NCBI RefSeq assembly: GCF_014192225.1
Contig: NZ_JACHXS010000013.1
Location: forward strand, 186,001 to 250,000
Direction of reading: 5' to 3'
DNA length: 64,000 nt
Source: Pseudoduganella umbonata
Lineage (GTDB): Bacteria > Pseudomonadota > Gammaproteobacteria > Burkholderiales > Burkholderiaceae_D
Part shown: piece after piece, positions 41,151 through 49,793 of the stretch
Numbering within the stretch: position 1 is the stretch's first letter
How the letters are laid out: every line of letters begins with the position of its first letter
Position numbers and translations under genes: made by a program
Notes under the pieces: generated by a model
What the model was told of the DNA's origin: nothing
The model's database searches: none
Seen by the model: only the letters and a program-made list of their open reading frames with translations

Positions 41151-42494
41151 TTATTTCGAATAGCCCTGCATGCCCGGCTCGGCATCGTGGCGCAGGCCCC
41201 ACCACATCAGATAAGCGTTGTTCTCGCCGCGGGCGCGGAACCACGGCTTGTCGTGGTCGATCGGCCTGACTTTGGCTGGAGCGACAACGACCACAGCGGT
41301 CGGTTTATCAAGTTCGGTCGTTCCGGCCACCAGGACGTTTTTGCCGATGTGGTTGGCATAGGCGATGCCCAGCGCAACGTTTGTCAATGCCGTGCCGGCA
41401 CCCATCTCGCCCAGCAGAGCAGAGGTGTTGAACGACTGCTTCATGAAGTCGAATTCGACGATTTCCTTCGACATGATGTGCGCGAGGTTGCCGATGCGGT
41501 CCGACGAATCCGGATGCGTATTGTTGGCGTCGTGGATGACATAACCGATGTCGATTGCTTCCTTGCCAGCGTTGGCAACTGCCTTGTCGAGTGTGGCTTT
41601 CCATGCCTGGGCGACTCTAGGTGGGAGGTTGGATTTCTTCTCGAAGTCGGCAGCGTTATGGGTGGATGGGTAGCCGATCCACGCGAGTGCTTCTCGTTCC
41701 GTCTTGTAGTTTGGGCCAGCTAGGACGAGCAGGACCATATTTTCGTTGATTTGCTTGTCTTTCGGCCGGCTGGGGGCATCCCAGTTCATGACCCAAACAG
41801 TTTTGCTCCGATTGGATTGAAGGTAATCCAATGCGGACATTAGCGAAGTAAAACCAACATTAATATTGCCCAAGGTAACCTGGATATCTGGTGGAGTACT
41901 AACTGACCACGCTTTCGGGAAGTTCATATTGCCAATGTCGAACGCGTTGATCATGCAATCTCTCAACGCATTTTCTGCTTTTTCGGGAGAGATCTTCCCA
42001 GCGGGCAGAGCATATTCGATATGGATTCCCCCAAGTTCACGCCATGTTTTCTTATCGATGAGAGAGTGAGCATTGTAAAAATAAGTTGAACTCGAGAAGT
42101 ATTTGTCACGCATTGGATATATGAGTTCGCTTACATATTTGGCATGATATCCTGCAAAACTTTCATTTCCCTCGATATCAGATGCTATGGATGAGACCGA
42201 TTGAATCGTCGAATATTTTCCCGGGTTAATTTGTACCAAATCATCATTAGTGTTTGGCTTGGAAATTTTAAGCGCCCACAATAAATGCCATTCGGTAGGG
42301 TAGTCGCGGCGTTGGAGTGGATTCAGCCATTGCACTCCGACTACTTGTGCAGCGAATGGCTCCGAGGTGTGCATATTGCCGCTACCTTCGACTTGTGATG
42401 GCAGCGAGACTTGTGACAGACCACTCGCGCAGCCGGTTAGCGAAGCGAGTGCGGCAGTAACGATAGCGATAGGGAATTCAGCAAGATTCTTCAT
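41151..42494 (-). CDS. Tla3-like T6SS lipase adapter/accessory lipoprotein, copy 1
   Basis: 447 residues. Lipoprotein signal with LTGC lipobox (Cys about residue 22). The rest resembles DUF2875 proteins found beside Tle3 phospholipase effectors, for which Tla3 (a periplasmic adapter loading Tle3 onto VgrG) is the studied example. That assignment is from memory of the family and not from a search. Its last ~200 residues are almost identical to the next paralogue, while the N-terminal half differs widely. Lower GC in the 5' half. Confidence 0.65.
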   Translation of the reverse strand: MKNLAEFPIAIVTAALASLTGCASGLSQVSLPSQVEGSGNMHTSEPFAAQVVGVQWLNPLQRRDYPTEWHLLWALKISKPNTNDDLVQINPGKYSTIQSVSSIASDIEGNESFAGYHAKYVSELIYPMRDKYFSSSTYFYNAHSLIDKKTWRELGGIHIEYALPAGKISPEKAENALRDCMINAFDIGNMNFPKAWSVSTPPDIQVTLGNINVGFTSLMSALDYLQSNRSKTVWVMNWDAPSRPKDKQINENMVLLVLAGPNYKTEREALAWIGYPSTHNAADFEKKSNLPPRVAQAWKATLDKAVANAGKEAIDIGYVIHDANNTHPDSSDRIGNLAHIMSKEIVEFDFMKQSFNTSALLGEMGAGTALTNVALGIAYANHIGKNVLVAGTTELDKPTAVVVVAPAKVRPIDHDKPWFRARGENNAYLMWWGLRHDAEPGMQGYSK

Positions 42495-42508
42495 GGATGT
42501 CTACCCGT

Positions 42509-43855
42509 CTATTTTGAATAGCCTTGCATGCCTGGCTCGGCATCGTGGCGCAAGCCCCACCACATCAGGTATGCATTGTTTTCACCACGGGCGCGGAACC
42601 ATGGTTTGTCGTGATCGATCGGCCTGACCTTCGCCGGTGGGACGACGACCACTGCGGTCGGCTTATCAAGTTCGGTGGTCCCGGCTACTAGCACGTTCTT
42701 GCCGACGTGATTAGCGTAGGCGATGCCCAGTGCGACATTCGTCAATGCCGTGCCGGCGCCCATTTCTCCCAGCAGCGCTGACGTATTGAACGACTGCTTC
42801 ATGAAGTCGAATTCGACGATTTCCTTCGATGTGATGTGCGCGAGGTTGCCGATGCGGTCCGACGAGTCGGGATGCGTGTTGTTGGCGTCGTGGATGACGT
42901 AGCCGATGTCGATGGCTTCCTTGCCGGCGTTGGCAACTGCCTTGTCGAGTGTGGCTTTCCATGCCTGGACGACCCTGGGTGGAAGGTCGGATTTCTTCTC
43001 GAAGTCGGCGACGTTGTGAGTGGCTGGGTAGCCGACCCACGCGAGTGGTTCTCGCTCGGTTTTGTAGTTGGGGCCGGCTAGAACTAGCAGGACCATGTTT
43101 TCGTTGAGCTGATCGTCCTTTGGAGGAAAACTTGGTGCATCCCAATTCATTGCCCAGACCGTTTCGTCAGAGTGGGCTTGTAGGTAGTCGAGTGCGGCCG
43201 AAAGCGATGTAAATCCCGCGTTGGGCCCACCTGTTGTGACGCGCACTTCCGGTGGGGTCGCACGTGTCCACGCAGTAGGAAAATAAGTATTGCCGATCGC
43301 GAAGACTTCAATAAGTGCTTCTTGTGTGAATTTTTCGACCTCGGATGGATCGAGCTTAGTGGGCGGTATCGCATACTCGATATGGATGCCGGCGAGTTCA
43401 CGCCAAGTCTTATTGTCTTTCAGCGAATGCGTATTATAAAAATAGGTGGGGTAAGAAAAATAACTTTGATGAAATGGTGTAATGAGAGCTTCAATATATT
43501 TGTGATGGAAGCCTTTGAACGTCTCTTTGCCGTTCACTCCACTAACAATCGAGCCGACAACTTGTAACGAAGAAAATCCTTTGGGGTCAGTGCGCACTAT
43601 GTCATCGTTAATGTTTGACTTCGCCAGTCCTAGCGTCCATAGGAGCTGCCACTCGGTCGAATAATCACGCCGCTGCAATGGATTCAGCCATTGCACACCA
43701 ACTACCTGTGCCATGTATGGCTTGGTTATTTCCGGGGTGCTATGCGATACCATAGGTTGAACAACTGTAGTTGATGTCATACTATTCGCACATGCAGTGA
43801 GTAGTACAAGCATTGCGATGGCAGCAAGGGCTGGCATAACGAGAAAGCGCTTCAT
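42509..43855 (-). CDS. Tla3-like T6SS lipase adapter/accessory lipoprotein, copy 2
   Basis: 448 residues. Lipoprotein signal MKRFLVMPALAAIAMLVLLTAC with lipobox LTAC. Same DUF2875-like family as its downstream neighbour (shared AQVVGVQWLNPLQRRDY and NENMVLLVLAGPNYKTERE). I used the second of two adjacent ATGs because GGAG is then 5 bases upstream. Two copies in a row could serve as adapter and immunity protein, or be duplicate adapters; I cannot tell which. Confidence 0.65.
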   Translation of the reverse strand: MKRFLVMPALAAIAMLVLLTACANSMTSTTVVQPMVSHSTPEITKPYMAQVVGVQWLNPLQRRDYSTEWQLLWTLGLAKSNINDDIVRTDPKGFSSLQVVGSIVSGVNGKETFKGFHHKYIEALITPFHQSYFSYPTYFYNTHSLKDNKTWRELAGIHIEYAIPPTKLDPSEVEKFTQEALIEVFAIGNTYFPTAWTRATPPEVRVTTGGPNAGFTSLSAALDYLQAHSDETVWAMNWDAPSFPPKDDQLNENMVLLVLAGPNYKTEREPLAWVGYPATHNVADFEKKSDLPPRVVQAWKATLDKAVANAGKEAIDIGYVIHDANNTHPDSSDRIGNLAHITSKEIVEFDFMKQSFNTSALLGEMGAGTALTNVALGIAYANHVGKNVLVAGTTELDKPTAVVVVPPAKVRPIDHDKPWFRARGENNAYLMWWGLRHDAEPGMQGYSK

Positions 43856-43900
43856 CATTTCTCCGTTGGTCAGGGTGTCAAGTGGATTGTTCATCGCCAA

Positions 43901-43996
43901 CTACGAATAATGCATGGTAAGAGCAGCGACTGCTACAAAAGTTACGGCTGCCCAGCATAATCTGCGAGTGCGCGTTGCAACTAATATCTGCATCAT
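43901..43996 (-). CDS. Possible 31-residue membrane peptide coupled to tle3
   Basis: Starts in the tle3 stop (TAATG overlap) and encodes a short Arg-rich start then a hydrophobic stretch LCWAAVTFVAVAALTM. It ends 43 bases before the Tla3-like start. No family. Might be a small immunity or coupling peptide, or chance. Confidence 0.3.
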   Translation of the reverse strand: MMQILVATRTRRLCWAAVTFVAVAALTMHYS

Positions 43997-45472
43997 TAGT
44001 CTCCAGGGGGACGGTACGATGGCGGAGCTGGGTATTCGCGGCGGTCTTCAATTTTCGAAGGCAGGTTCCCCTCGCTGTCTGGGTCGTGGGCCCATTCAAA
44101 GATTGGCTTTTTATTCATCTGACCGGTCCGGAAATATGCGGTGAGAGGCTTTTGCGGGCTTGTGTCACCGATTCCCTGCCATAGTCGCCAATCTGCCTCG
44201 ATCCTTAGCTGGTCAAGATCGGCCGCCGGAATTCTGCACATTCCAACGGCCACGTCATAAGCCAATGCCTTCTCCGCATGCATCGGGTTCGTCATGATGG
44301 TCGAATGGTCCGTAGCGTTGCTGTCGATGTTTTCGGTCAAGTAGCGCTTGATTTCCCTGGTACGCCAAACCTTGTAATCGTCATCGGCTGTTTCCGGTTT
44401 GTCCTCTGCGGTCACCGGTTCGCCCGGCTTCACCATCTTTTCGCGTCTAGCGAGCATGCGCAGACGCGCGTGATCTTCATAGCGCCGCGCACCTTCGCTG
44501 TCGCGGTTGCCTTTGGCGGCATCGGTGGACTCACGCTGGGGTTCACTCGTCCGTTGCTGTAAAGGCCGGTCTTCAACGTAGGGATCATTAGCATCCCGCA
44601 CGCGATTGGCATCGCGATCTTGTCCGGGCGCATCGTAGTACTCGTCGAAGTCGCCAGACTTGCCAAAGCGTAGGCCTTCCGGTTCAAATGCCTCGGGCAA
44701 TTCAGGAGCGTCAATGGGGATGGACCAGCTCTTATCGGGCGTCGCGTTAATGCACGCACCAAACATGGCCGCCGTTTCGGTAACGGGAACGATGACCGGG
44801 GCCGAGACGACAGTTAGAACTTTGCCATACCAGGTCTTGCTGGCACTCATGCCCTGAGAAAGCGAATATTTGACTTTTGGAGACGCTGGTATCCAGAATT
44901 CCTTGCTGCCGGATATTGCGTTCCTGTTGTGGCGGTCGTTCCAGAAGTGGTAGTTCTTCTTGATTCCTACCTTGAAGCCTTGAGCAAAGACGCGCTGGCT
45001 GAACACACCAGTGCCACCGGCCGCCATGATTTCCTCCTGGCTCATACCGCGCCATCCAATGCCTTGTATCGACGTGGCGGAGATGACTTGATCATGCGGG
45101 TTGCAGTACAACGTAATACGGCCGCAGGTACCCTGACGCGGGCCGTAGCCGCAGGCTTGCCGGTCGCTCGCCGTAGCCGCAGGCTTGCCGGTCGCTCGCC
45201 GTATCGAATCCATGCGCACGGTTCGCCATGCGCTTGTCTATATCCTCGGCTTTCTGTTGGTTCGATGCCGGTTCGCGAACAATGTCGAAGAAGGCGCGCA
45301 GCGTCTGAAACCGCGCTTGCGCCGTCTGCCGCCCGGTACCGCCATGGCGGTCTTTCATATGCAGTTCGCTCCAACTCTGGAGGCCATTCAACTTGAGCAC
45401 GCTATATGGCGGATTGCACAATACATACGAGTCGGCCACGCAACGCCCCTCGATAGGTGCTATCCACTTGTT
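43996..45472 (-). pseudogene. Broken Tle3-type T6SS phospholipase (catalytic part missing, frameshifted)
   Basis: Two reading frames together give the C-terminal ~480 residues of a Tle3/DUF3274-like effector. The first begins near ADSYVLCNPPYSV (45439) and runs to MANRAHGFDTASDRQACGYG. The second resumes with ASDRQACGYGPRQG then ITLYCNPHDQVISATS and continues to YRPPGD. In intact homologues the lipase GxSxG precedes the VLCNPPYS-like strand; here nothing in frame exists before 45472 and no GxSxG is seen. The break between frames is an exact 28-bp duplication; removing one copy restores one frame. The gene therefore looks dead as a lipase. Confidence 0.72.
45145..45200. repeat. 28-bp perfect tandem duplication inside the tle3 remnant
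   Basis: Two identical units starting GTAGCCGCAGGC and ending TCGCTCGCC. Because 28 is not a multiple of 3 the second unit shifts the frame and ends translation about 25 codons on. Confidence 0.9.
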
Positions 45473-45685
45473 TCACTGATTTCCTCCTGGAAATGTCTCG
45501 CAGGAGATTGTTGAATCAGTTTGCTCTTCGTGAGTTGCGGTGACGCAATAGTCGGTCGTGCCCGGTTGACGTGCGCGGCTGAGGGCTGGGGTGCCGCCTG
45601 CTCTTTCAATCGATCCGATCGAGCGAGAAAATTCTTTTTTGCTGATGAGTACTTGCTTCGGCTGGAAGCCGCATGAAAGCATCAA
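45473..45685 (-). other. Unassigned reading frame before the tle3 remnant
   Basis: A 70-codon frame encoding VLISKKEFSRSIGSIERAG and other residues, ending at a TGA that overlaps a GTG start (45476) with a perfect AGGAGG 6 bases upstream. That GTG frame stops after 24 codons. This may be the end of an upstream gene plus the original start of tle3, left after an internal deletion. No homology recognised. Confidence 0.3.
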
Positions 45686-46192
45686 GCATCGTTGCGCATG
45701 ACTAGCAAGATGAAAGGAAGGGGTTGCGTATAATCGCGGGCATCAGGCTATACATGCATCGTGAAGTTGTCTATACATTTAATTTCTACGGAGAATCTTT
45801 TGTGATGTGTCAGTCTTTCATCAAAAGCTGCATTCGTTGCCTTATCCACACTCAATTTGCCCACCCCCGCTAGTACCCACTGCGCCCACAACGCAGACTG
45901 TATGCGGATACAGTGTCGGGAAACGGCGACACACCGACCCCTCAATTCCCTTTCTGCGGCCGACGTCAGCCCACCACGTGGGCGTTGTACTGGGGCAACA
46001 TTATATTTTTCTCAAATTTTATTGTTTGCCACTTGGCAGTGTTTTGTGCTGCGCTGCAGATGAGGTAGCACATGCACTAAATAGCCTAGGTACCTGATTT
46101 GTCGACGTTTTCTGCCTTGAGACTGCTTGAACGATACGCGCTAAGTCCTTAATTTCATTAGTAAAAATCGGGTTTTACCGTTTGGAAATCGC

Positions 46193-46221
46193 TTGACCAC
46201 TGTCGTGCCGACCTTTAAAGT
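46193..46221 (+). promoter_or_regulatory. Putative promoter of the dcw cluster
   Basis: TTGACC, 17 bp, TAAAGT. The -10 abuts the first of the 10-bp-periodic MraZ boxes, so MraZ binding would occlude transcription start. Leader about 105 bases. Confidence 0.5.
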
Positions 46222-46254
46222 GGGCACCTGTGTCAAAAAGTGCAGATTTGTGGG
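46220..46254 (+). promoter_or_regulatory. MraZ-box array (four boxes, 10-bp period)
   Basis: GTGGG, GTGTC, GTGCA and GTGGG begin at 46220, 46230, 46240 and 46250, separated by 5 bases each. MraZ in E. coli binds TGGGN direct repeats with 5-bp gaps upstream of its own gene, and this array fits that spacing exactly, with the two outer boxes perfect. Confidence 0.75.
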
Positions 46255-46331
46255 ATACCGGGGCGGAAACGGCGCCACCCAAAACCAACAACAGATTTAT
46301 CCAAACCAGGTTCTGAAGAGAAAGTACAGCC

Positions 46332-46760
46332 GTGTTCCAGGGCGCTTCCGCGATCACTCTCGATGCGAAAGGCAGGATGTCCATTCCCGCCAAGCATCGT
46401 GACGCACTGACGATCCAGTGCGAAGGTCGCCTCACGCTGACCAAGCACCCGGACGGCTGCCTGCTGATGTATCCGCGTCCCGTCTGGGAAGCCAAGCGCG
46501 ACCAGATCGCGTCGTGGCCGATGTCGGCCCGCGGCTGGCAGCGCATCCTGCTGGGCAATGCCAGCGACGTGGAAATGGATGCCACCGGCCGCATCCTCGT
46601 GGCACCGGAACTGCGCGCCGCCGTCGGGCTGGGCCGCGAAGTGATCCTGTCCGGCATGCTGACGCACTTTGAAATCTGGGATCCGGCCAAGCGCGCCGAA
46701 AACGAGCAAGCCACGATCGACGTCGGCATGCCGGACACCTTGTCCGATTTCTCTTTCTAA
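46332..46760 (+). CDS. mraZ: Transcriptional regulator MraZ
   Basis: 142 residues, AbrB-like swapped-hairpin fold in two repeats: LDAKGRMSIPAKHR (about 10-23) and MDATGRILVAPELR (about 82-95). MraZ is a ring-shaped repressor of the dcw operon and other genes. Start is GTG. First gene of the cluster; rsmH follows after 11 bp. Confidence 0.95.
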   Translation: MFQGASAITLDAKGRMSIPAKHRDALTIQCEGRLTLTKHPDGCLLMYPRPVWEAKRDQIASWPMSARGWQRILLGNASDVEMDATGRILVAPELRAAVGLGREVILSGMLTHFEIWDPAKRAENEQATIDVGMPDTLSDFSF

Positions 46761-46771
46761 AGGCCCGCAAC

Positions 46772-47749
46772 ATGACGAACACAGCGGTGCCAGAATTCCA
46801 GCATCGTACGGTGCTGTTGGACGAAGCGGTCGACGCGCTTGCCATTGCCGGCGCACGCGCCGACGGCATCTATGTCGACGGCACGTTCGGCCGCGGCGGC
46901 CACAGCCGCCTGCTGCTGTCGCGCCTTGGCGCGAACGGCCGCCTCGTCGCGTTCGACAAGGACCCGCAGGCGATCGCTACCGCGCAAACCATCGAAGACC
47001 CGCGCTTCACCATCGTGCACGACAGTTTCGCCACGATGGCGGCCGCTTTCGCCGAACGCGGCATTGGCCAGGTGGACGGCGTGCTGCTCGACCTGGGCAT
47101 CTCGTCGCCGCAGGTCGACGACGCCGCGCGCGGCTTCTCATTCCGCAATGACGGGCCGCTCGACATGCGGATGGACACCACACGCGGCATCTCCGCGGTC
47201 GAATGGCTGGCCACGGAATCTGAACAGACTCTTGAAAAGGTGATCAGGGATTATGGGGAAGAACGGTTTGCTTTTCAGATTGCAAAGGCGATTGTTGCTC
47301 GCCGGGCAGTCGAACCAATTTCAAGCACACGACAGCTTGCCGGCATCGTGGCAGGCGCGGTCAAAACCCGGGAGAAGGGCAAGGATCCGGCCACAAGGAC
47401 CTTTCAGGCTATCCGGATTTACATCAATCAAGAGCTTGAGGACCTCCAGGCAGGCTTGAAGCAGGCATACGACGCGCTGGCGCCGGGCGGCATCATGGCC
47501 GTCATCAGCTTCCATTCGCTGGAAGACCGCATCGTCAAGCGTTTCCTTGCCGAGCGCGCCAATGTGCCGCAGCCGGATCGCCGGCTGCCGATCCGCGCCG
47601 TCGACCTGCCGCAGCCGGAAGTCAAGCTGCTGGCCAAGATCAAGCCTTCCGACCGGGAAGTCGACGACAACCCGCGTGCCCGCTCGGCGGTGATGCGCGT
47701 GGCCATGCGGCTCCCGGGAACGACTTCCAGACACGAGAGGCCGGCATGA
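46772..47749 (+). CDS. rsmH: 16S rRNA (cytosine-1402 N4) methyltransferase
   Basis: 325 residues (formerly MraW). SAM-binding GxGGHS in FGRGGHSRLLL (about 32-42), VLLDLGISSPQ motif, and the family's C-terminal FHSLEDRIVKRF. Part of the gene (about 47220-47470) uses much less GC-biased codons than the rest (AGG, GGG, CTT, TTT, ATT), although the protein reads through intact. Overlaps ftsL by 4 bp. Confidence 0.95.
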   Translation: MTNTAVPEFQHRTVLLDEAVDALAIAGARADGIYVDGTFGRGGHSRLLLSRLGANGRLVAFDKDPQAIATAQTIEDPRFTIVHDSFATMAAAFAERGIGQVDGVLLDLGISSPQVDDAARGFSFRNDGPLDMRMDTTRGISAVEWLATESEQTLEKVIRDYGEERFAFQIAKAIVARRAVEPISSTRQLAGIVAGAVKTREKGKDPATRTFQAIRIYINQELEDLQAGLKQAYDALAPGGIMAVISFHSLEDRIVKRFLAERANVPQPDRRLPIRAVDLPQPEVKLLAKIKPSDREVDDNPRARSAVMRVAMRLPGTTSRHERPA

Positions 47750-48018
47750 GCGGCAAGCTCGCCGCCGTGCTGGCCGCGCTGCTGGTGGGCTGCGCGCTGT
47801 CGCTCGTTAACGCGCAATACCAGGCGCGCCACCTGTTCATCGAGCTGGAACGGGCGCAGTCCAGGGCGCGCCAGCTCGACATCGAATGGGCGCAGCTGCA
47901 GCTGGACCAGTCCACGCTGGGCAAGCACGCCCGCATCGAGGATATCGCGCACCGCGACCTGGGCATGACCCAGCTGACGCCGGCGCGCACGCAATACCTG
48001 ACGGAGGGCGAGGAATGA
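47746..48018 (+). CDS. ftsL: Cell division protein FtsL
   Basis: 90 residues: short cytoplasmic start, a membrane helix (about 4-22), and a periplasmic leucine-zipper-like coiled coil (LFIELERAQSRARQLDIEWAQLQLDQ). Partner of FtsB and FtsQ in activating FtsWI. Start overlaps rsmH; stop overlaps ftsI. Confidence 0.9.
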   Translation: MSGKLAAVLAALLVGCALSLVNAQYQARHLFIELERAQSRARQLDIEWAQLQLDQSTLGKHARIEDIAHRDLGMTQLTPARTQYLTEGEE

Positions 48019-49793
48019 GCCGCTCGAACGCCGCAAGCTCCCGCGTGGCCGCCTCGAAAGGCGTGTCGTTCTCGAAGAGCCCCGTGCTCGCCGTGCGGCT
48101 GCCCACCTGGCGTTCGCGCGTGGTGCTGTTCGTGCTGTTCGCCGCGTTTGCCGCGCTGGCGGTGCGGGCGCTGTGGCTGCAAGGCCTGTCCACCCAGTTC
48201 CTGCAGAGGCAGGGCGAAATCCGCTACGCGCGCACCATCGAGCTGCCCGCCACGCGCGGCAAGATCATGGACCGCAACGGCCAGGTGCTGGCATCGTCGG
48301 TTCCCGTCAAGGCCATCTGGGCGATTCCGGACGACGTGCTGCAGGCGCCGCCGGAAAAGCTGCGCGCACTGGCCGGCCTGCTCGACATGAGCGAGGCCGA
48401 GCTGCGCAAGAAACTCGACTCCGACCGCAACTTCGTTTACCTGAAGCGGCAGGTCGAGCAGGACGTGGCCGACCAGATCGCCAAGCTGAAGATCGACGGC
48501 ATCGACACCCGCAAGGAATACAAGCGCTTCTACCCGCAGGGCGAAGTGATGACGCACGTGGTGGGCTTCACCAACGTGGAAGACGTGGGCCAGGAATCGA
48601 TGGAGCTGGCGCACCAGAAAACGCTGGTGGGCCAGCCCGGCACGCGCCGCGTGATCAAGGATCGCCTGGGCCACATCGTCGAGGATATCGGCGCCAAGCA
48701 CGAACCGCACGACGGCAAGGACCTGGTGCTGTCGGTCGATTCGAAGATCCAGTACATCGCGTTCACGCAGCTGAAGGCCGCGGTCGAGAAATTCGCCGCC
48801 AAGGCCGGCGCCGCCGTGGTGCTGGACGTGCACACCGGCGAAGTGCTGGCGCTGGCGAACTACCCCAGCTACGATCCGAACGACCGCCGCAAACTGACCG
48901 GCGCGCAGTTGCGCAACCGGGTGATGACCGACTCGTTCGAGCCGGGTTCGACGCTGAAGTCGATCACCGTGGCGCTGGCGCTGGACAAGGGCGTGGTCAC
49001 GCCGTACACCCACATCGACACCGGCAACGGCCGCCTGACGATCAAGGACCGCACGATCAGCGACACCAAGCCGCACCACGTGATCACCGTGCAGCAGGTC
49101 ATGGAGATGTCGTCCAATATCGGCACGTCGAAGATCGCGCTGTCGATGCCGCCGCAGGACATGTGGGAAATGTTTACCAAGGTCGGTTTCGGCCAGCAGC
49201 CGAAGTGGGGCTTCCCCGGCGCCGTTGCCGGCCGCGTGCGTCCATACAAGAACTGGCGCCCGATCGAACAGGCCACGATGAGCTACGGGAACGGCATTTC
49301 GGTATCGCTGATCCAGCTGGCCCGCTCGTACCTGATGTTTGCCCGCGACGGCGACACGATTCCCCTCACTTTCCAGAAAAGCCACGAGCTGCCGCAGGGC
49401 CAGCAGATCATCAAGCCGCAGACCGCGCGCCAGATGCGCGAGATGCTTGAAATGGTCGTCACCGGCAAGGACGGTACCGCCAAGCAGGCGCAGATCCCGG
49501 GCTACCGCGTGGGCGGCAAGACGGGTACCGCCTACAAGGTGGAGAACGGCCGCTACCCGATCCCGCGCAAGTACATCGGCTCCTTCGTGGGCATCGTGCC
49601 GCTGTCGGCACCGCGCTTCGTGATCGCGGTGATGATCGACGAGCCGACCCAGGGCGGCCGTTTCGGCGGCCAGGTGGCCGCACCCACGTTTGCCAAGGTC
49701 GCGGAAAACGCGCTGCGCGCCATGAACGTGCCTCCCGATTCCACCGTGACGGAAATCGTGGCTCCGACGAACAACGACGGGGAGGCCATGTAA
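48015..49793 (+). CDS. ftsI: Peptidoglycan transpeptidase FtsI (PBP3)
   Basis: 592 residues. Septal class B penicillin-binding protein. Membrane anchor about 35-57, then a pedestal domain, then the transpeptidase with SxxK (GSTLKS, about 315), SxN (SSN, about 372) and KTGTAYK (about 510). Stop shares its last base with the murE start. Confidence 0.95.
   Translation: MSRSNAASSRVAASKGVSFSKSPVLAVRLPTWRSRVVLFVLFAAFAALAVRALWLQGLSTQFLQRQGEIRYARTIELPATRGKIMDRNGQVLASSVPVKAIWAIPDDVLQAPPEKLRALAGLLDMSEAELRKKLDSDRNFVYLKRQVEQDVADQIAKLKIDGIDTRKEYKRFYPQGEVMTHVVGFTNVEDVGQESMELAHQKTLVGQPGTRRVIKDRLGHIVEDIGAKHEPHDGKDLVLSVDSKIQYIAFTQLKAAVEKFAAKAGAAVVLDVHTGEVLALANYPSYDPNDRRKLTGAQLRNRVMTDSFEPGSTLKSITVALALDKGVVTPYTHIDTGNGRLTIKDRTISDTKPHHVITVQQVMEMSSNIGTSKIALSMPPQDMWEMFTKVGFGQQPKWGFPGAVAGRVRPYKNWRPIEQATMSYGNGISVSLIQLARSYLMFARDGDTIPLTFQKSHELPQGQQIIKPQTARQMREMLEMVVTGKDGTAKQAQIPGYRVGGKTGTAYKVENGRYPIPRKYIGSFVGIVPLSAPRFVIAVMIDEPTQGGRFGGQVAAPTFAKVAENALRAMNVPPDSTVTEIVAPTNNDGEAM

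Larger units (their letters stand above)
45686..46331. other. Long AT-richer intergenic region before the dcw cluster
   Basis: About 645 bp. A TATAAT occurs at 45729-45734 without a clear -35 and leads into no convincing gene. Only the last 140 bp (promoter and MraZ boxes) can be assigned. Confidence 0.55.

Noticed and set aside
45792..45872. Short frame starting GTGATGTGTCAG after a purine-rich site
   Set aside because: About 23 codons, Cys/His-rich and without homologue or clear promoter.
45807..46097. 96-codon plus-strand frame before mraZ
   Set aside because: No ribosome site, Pro/His-rich composition, and no domain or conservation evidence.
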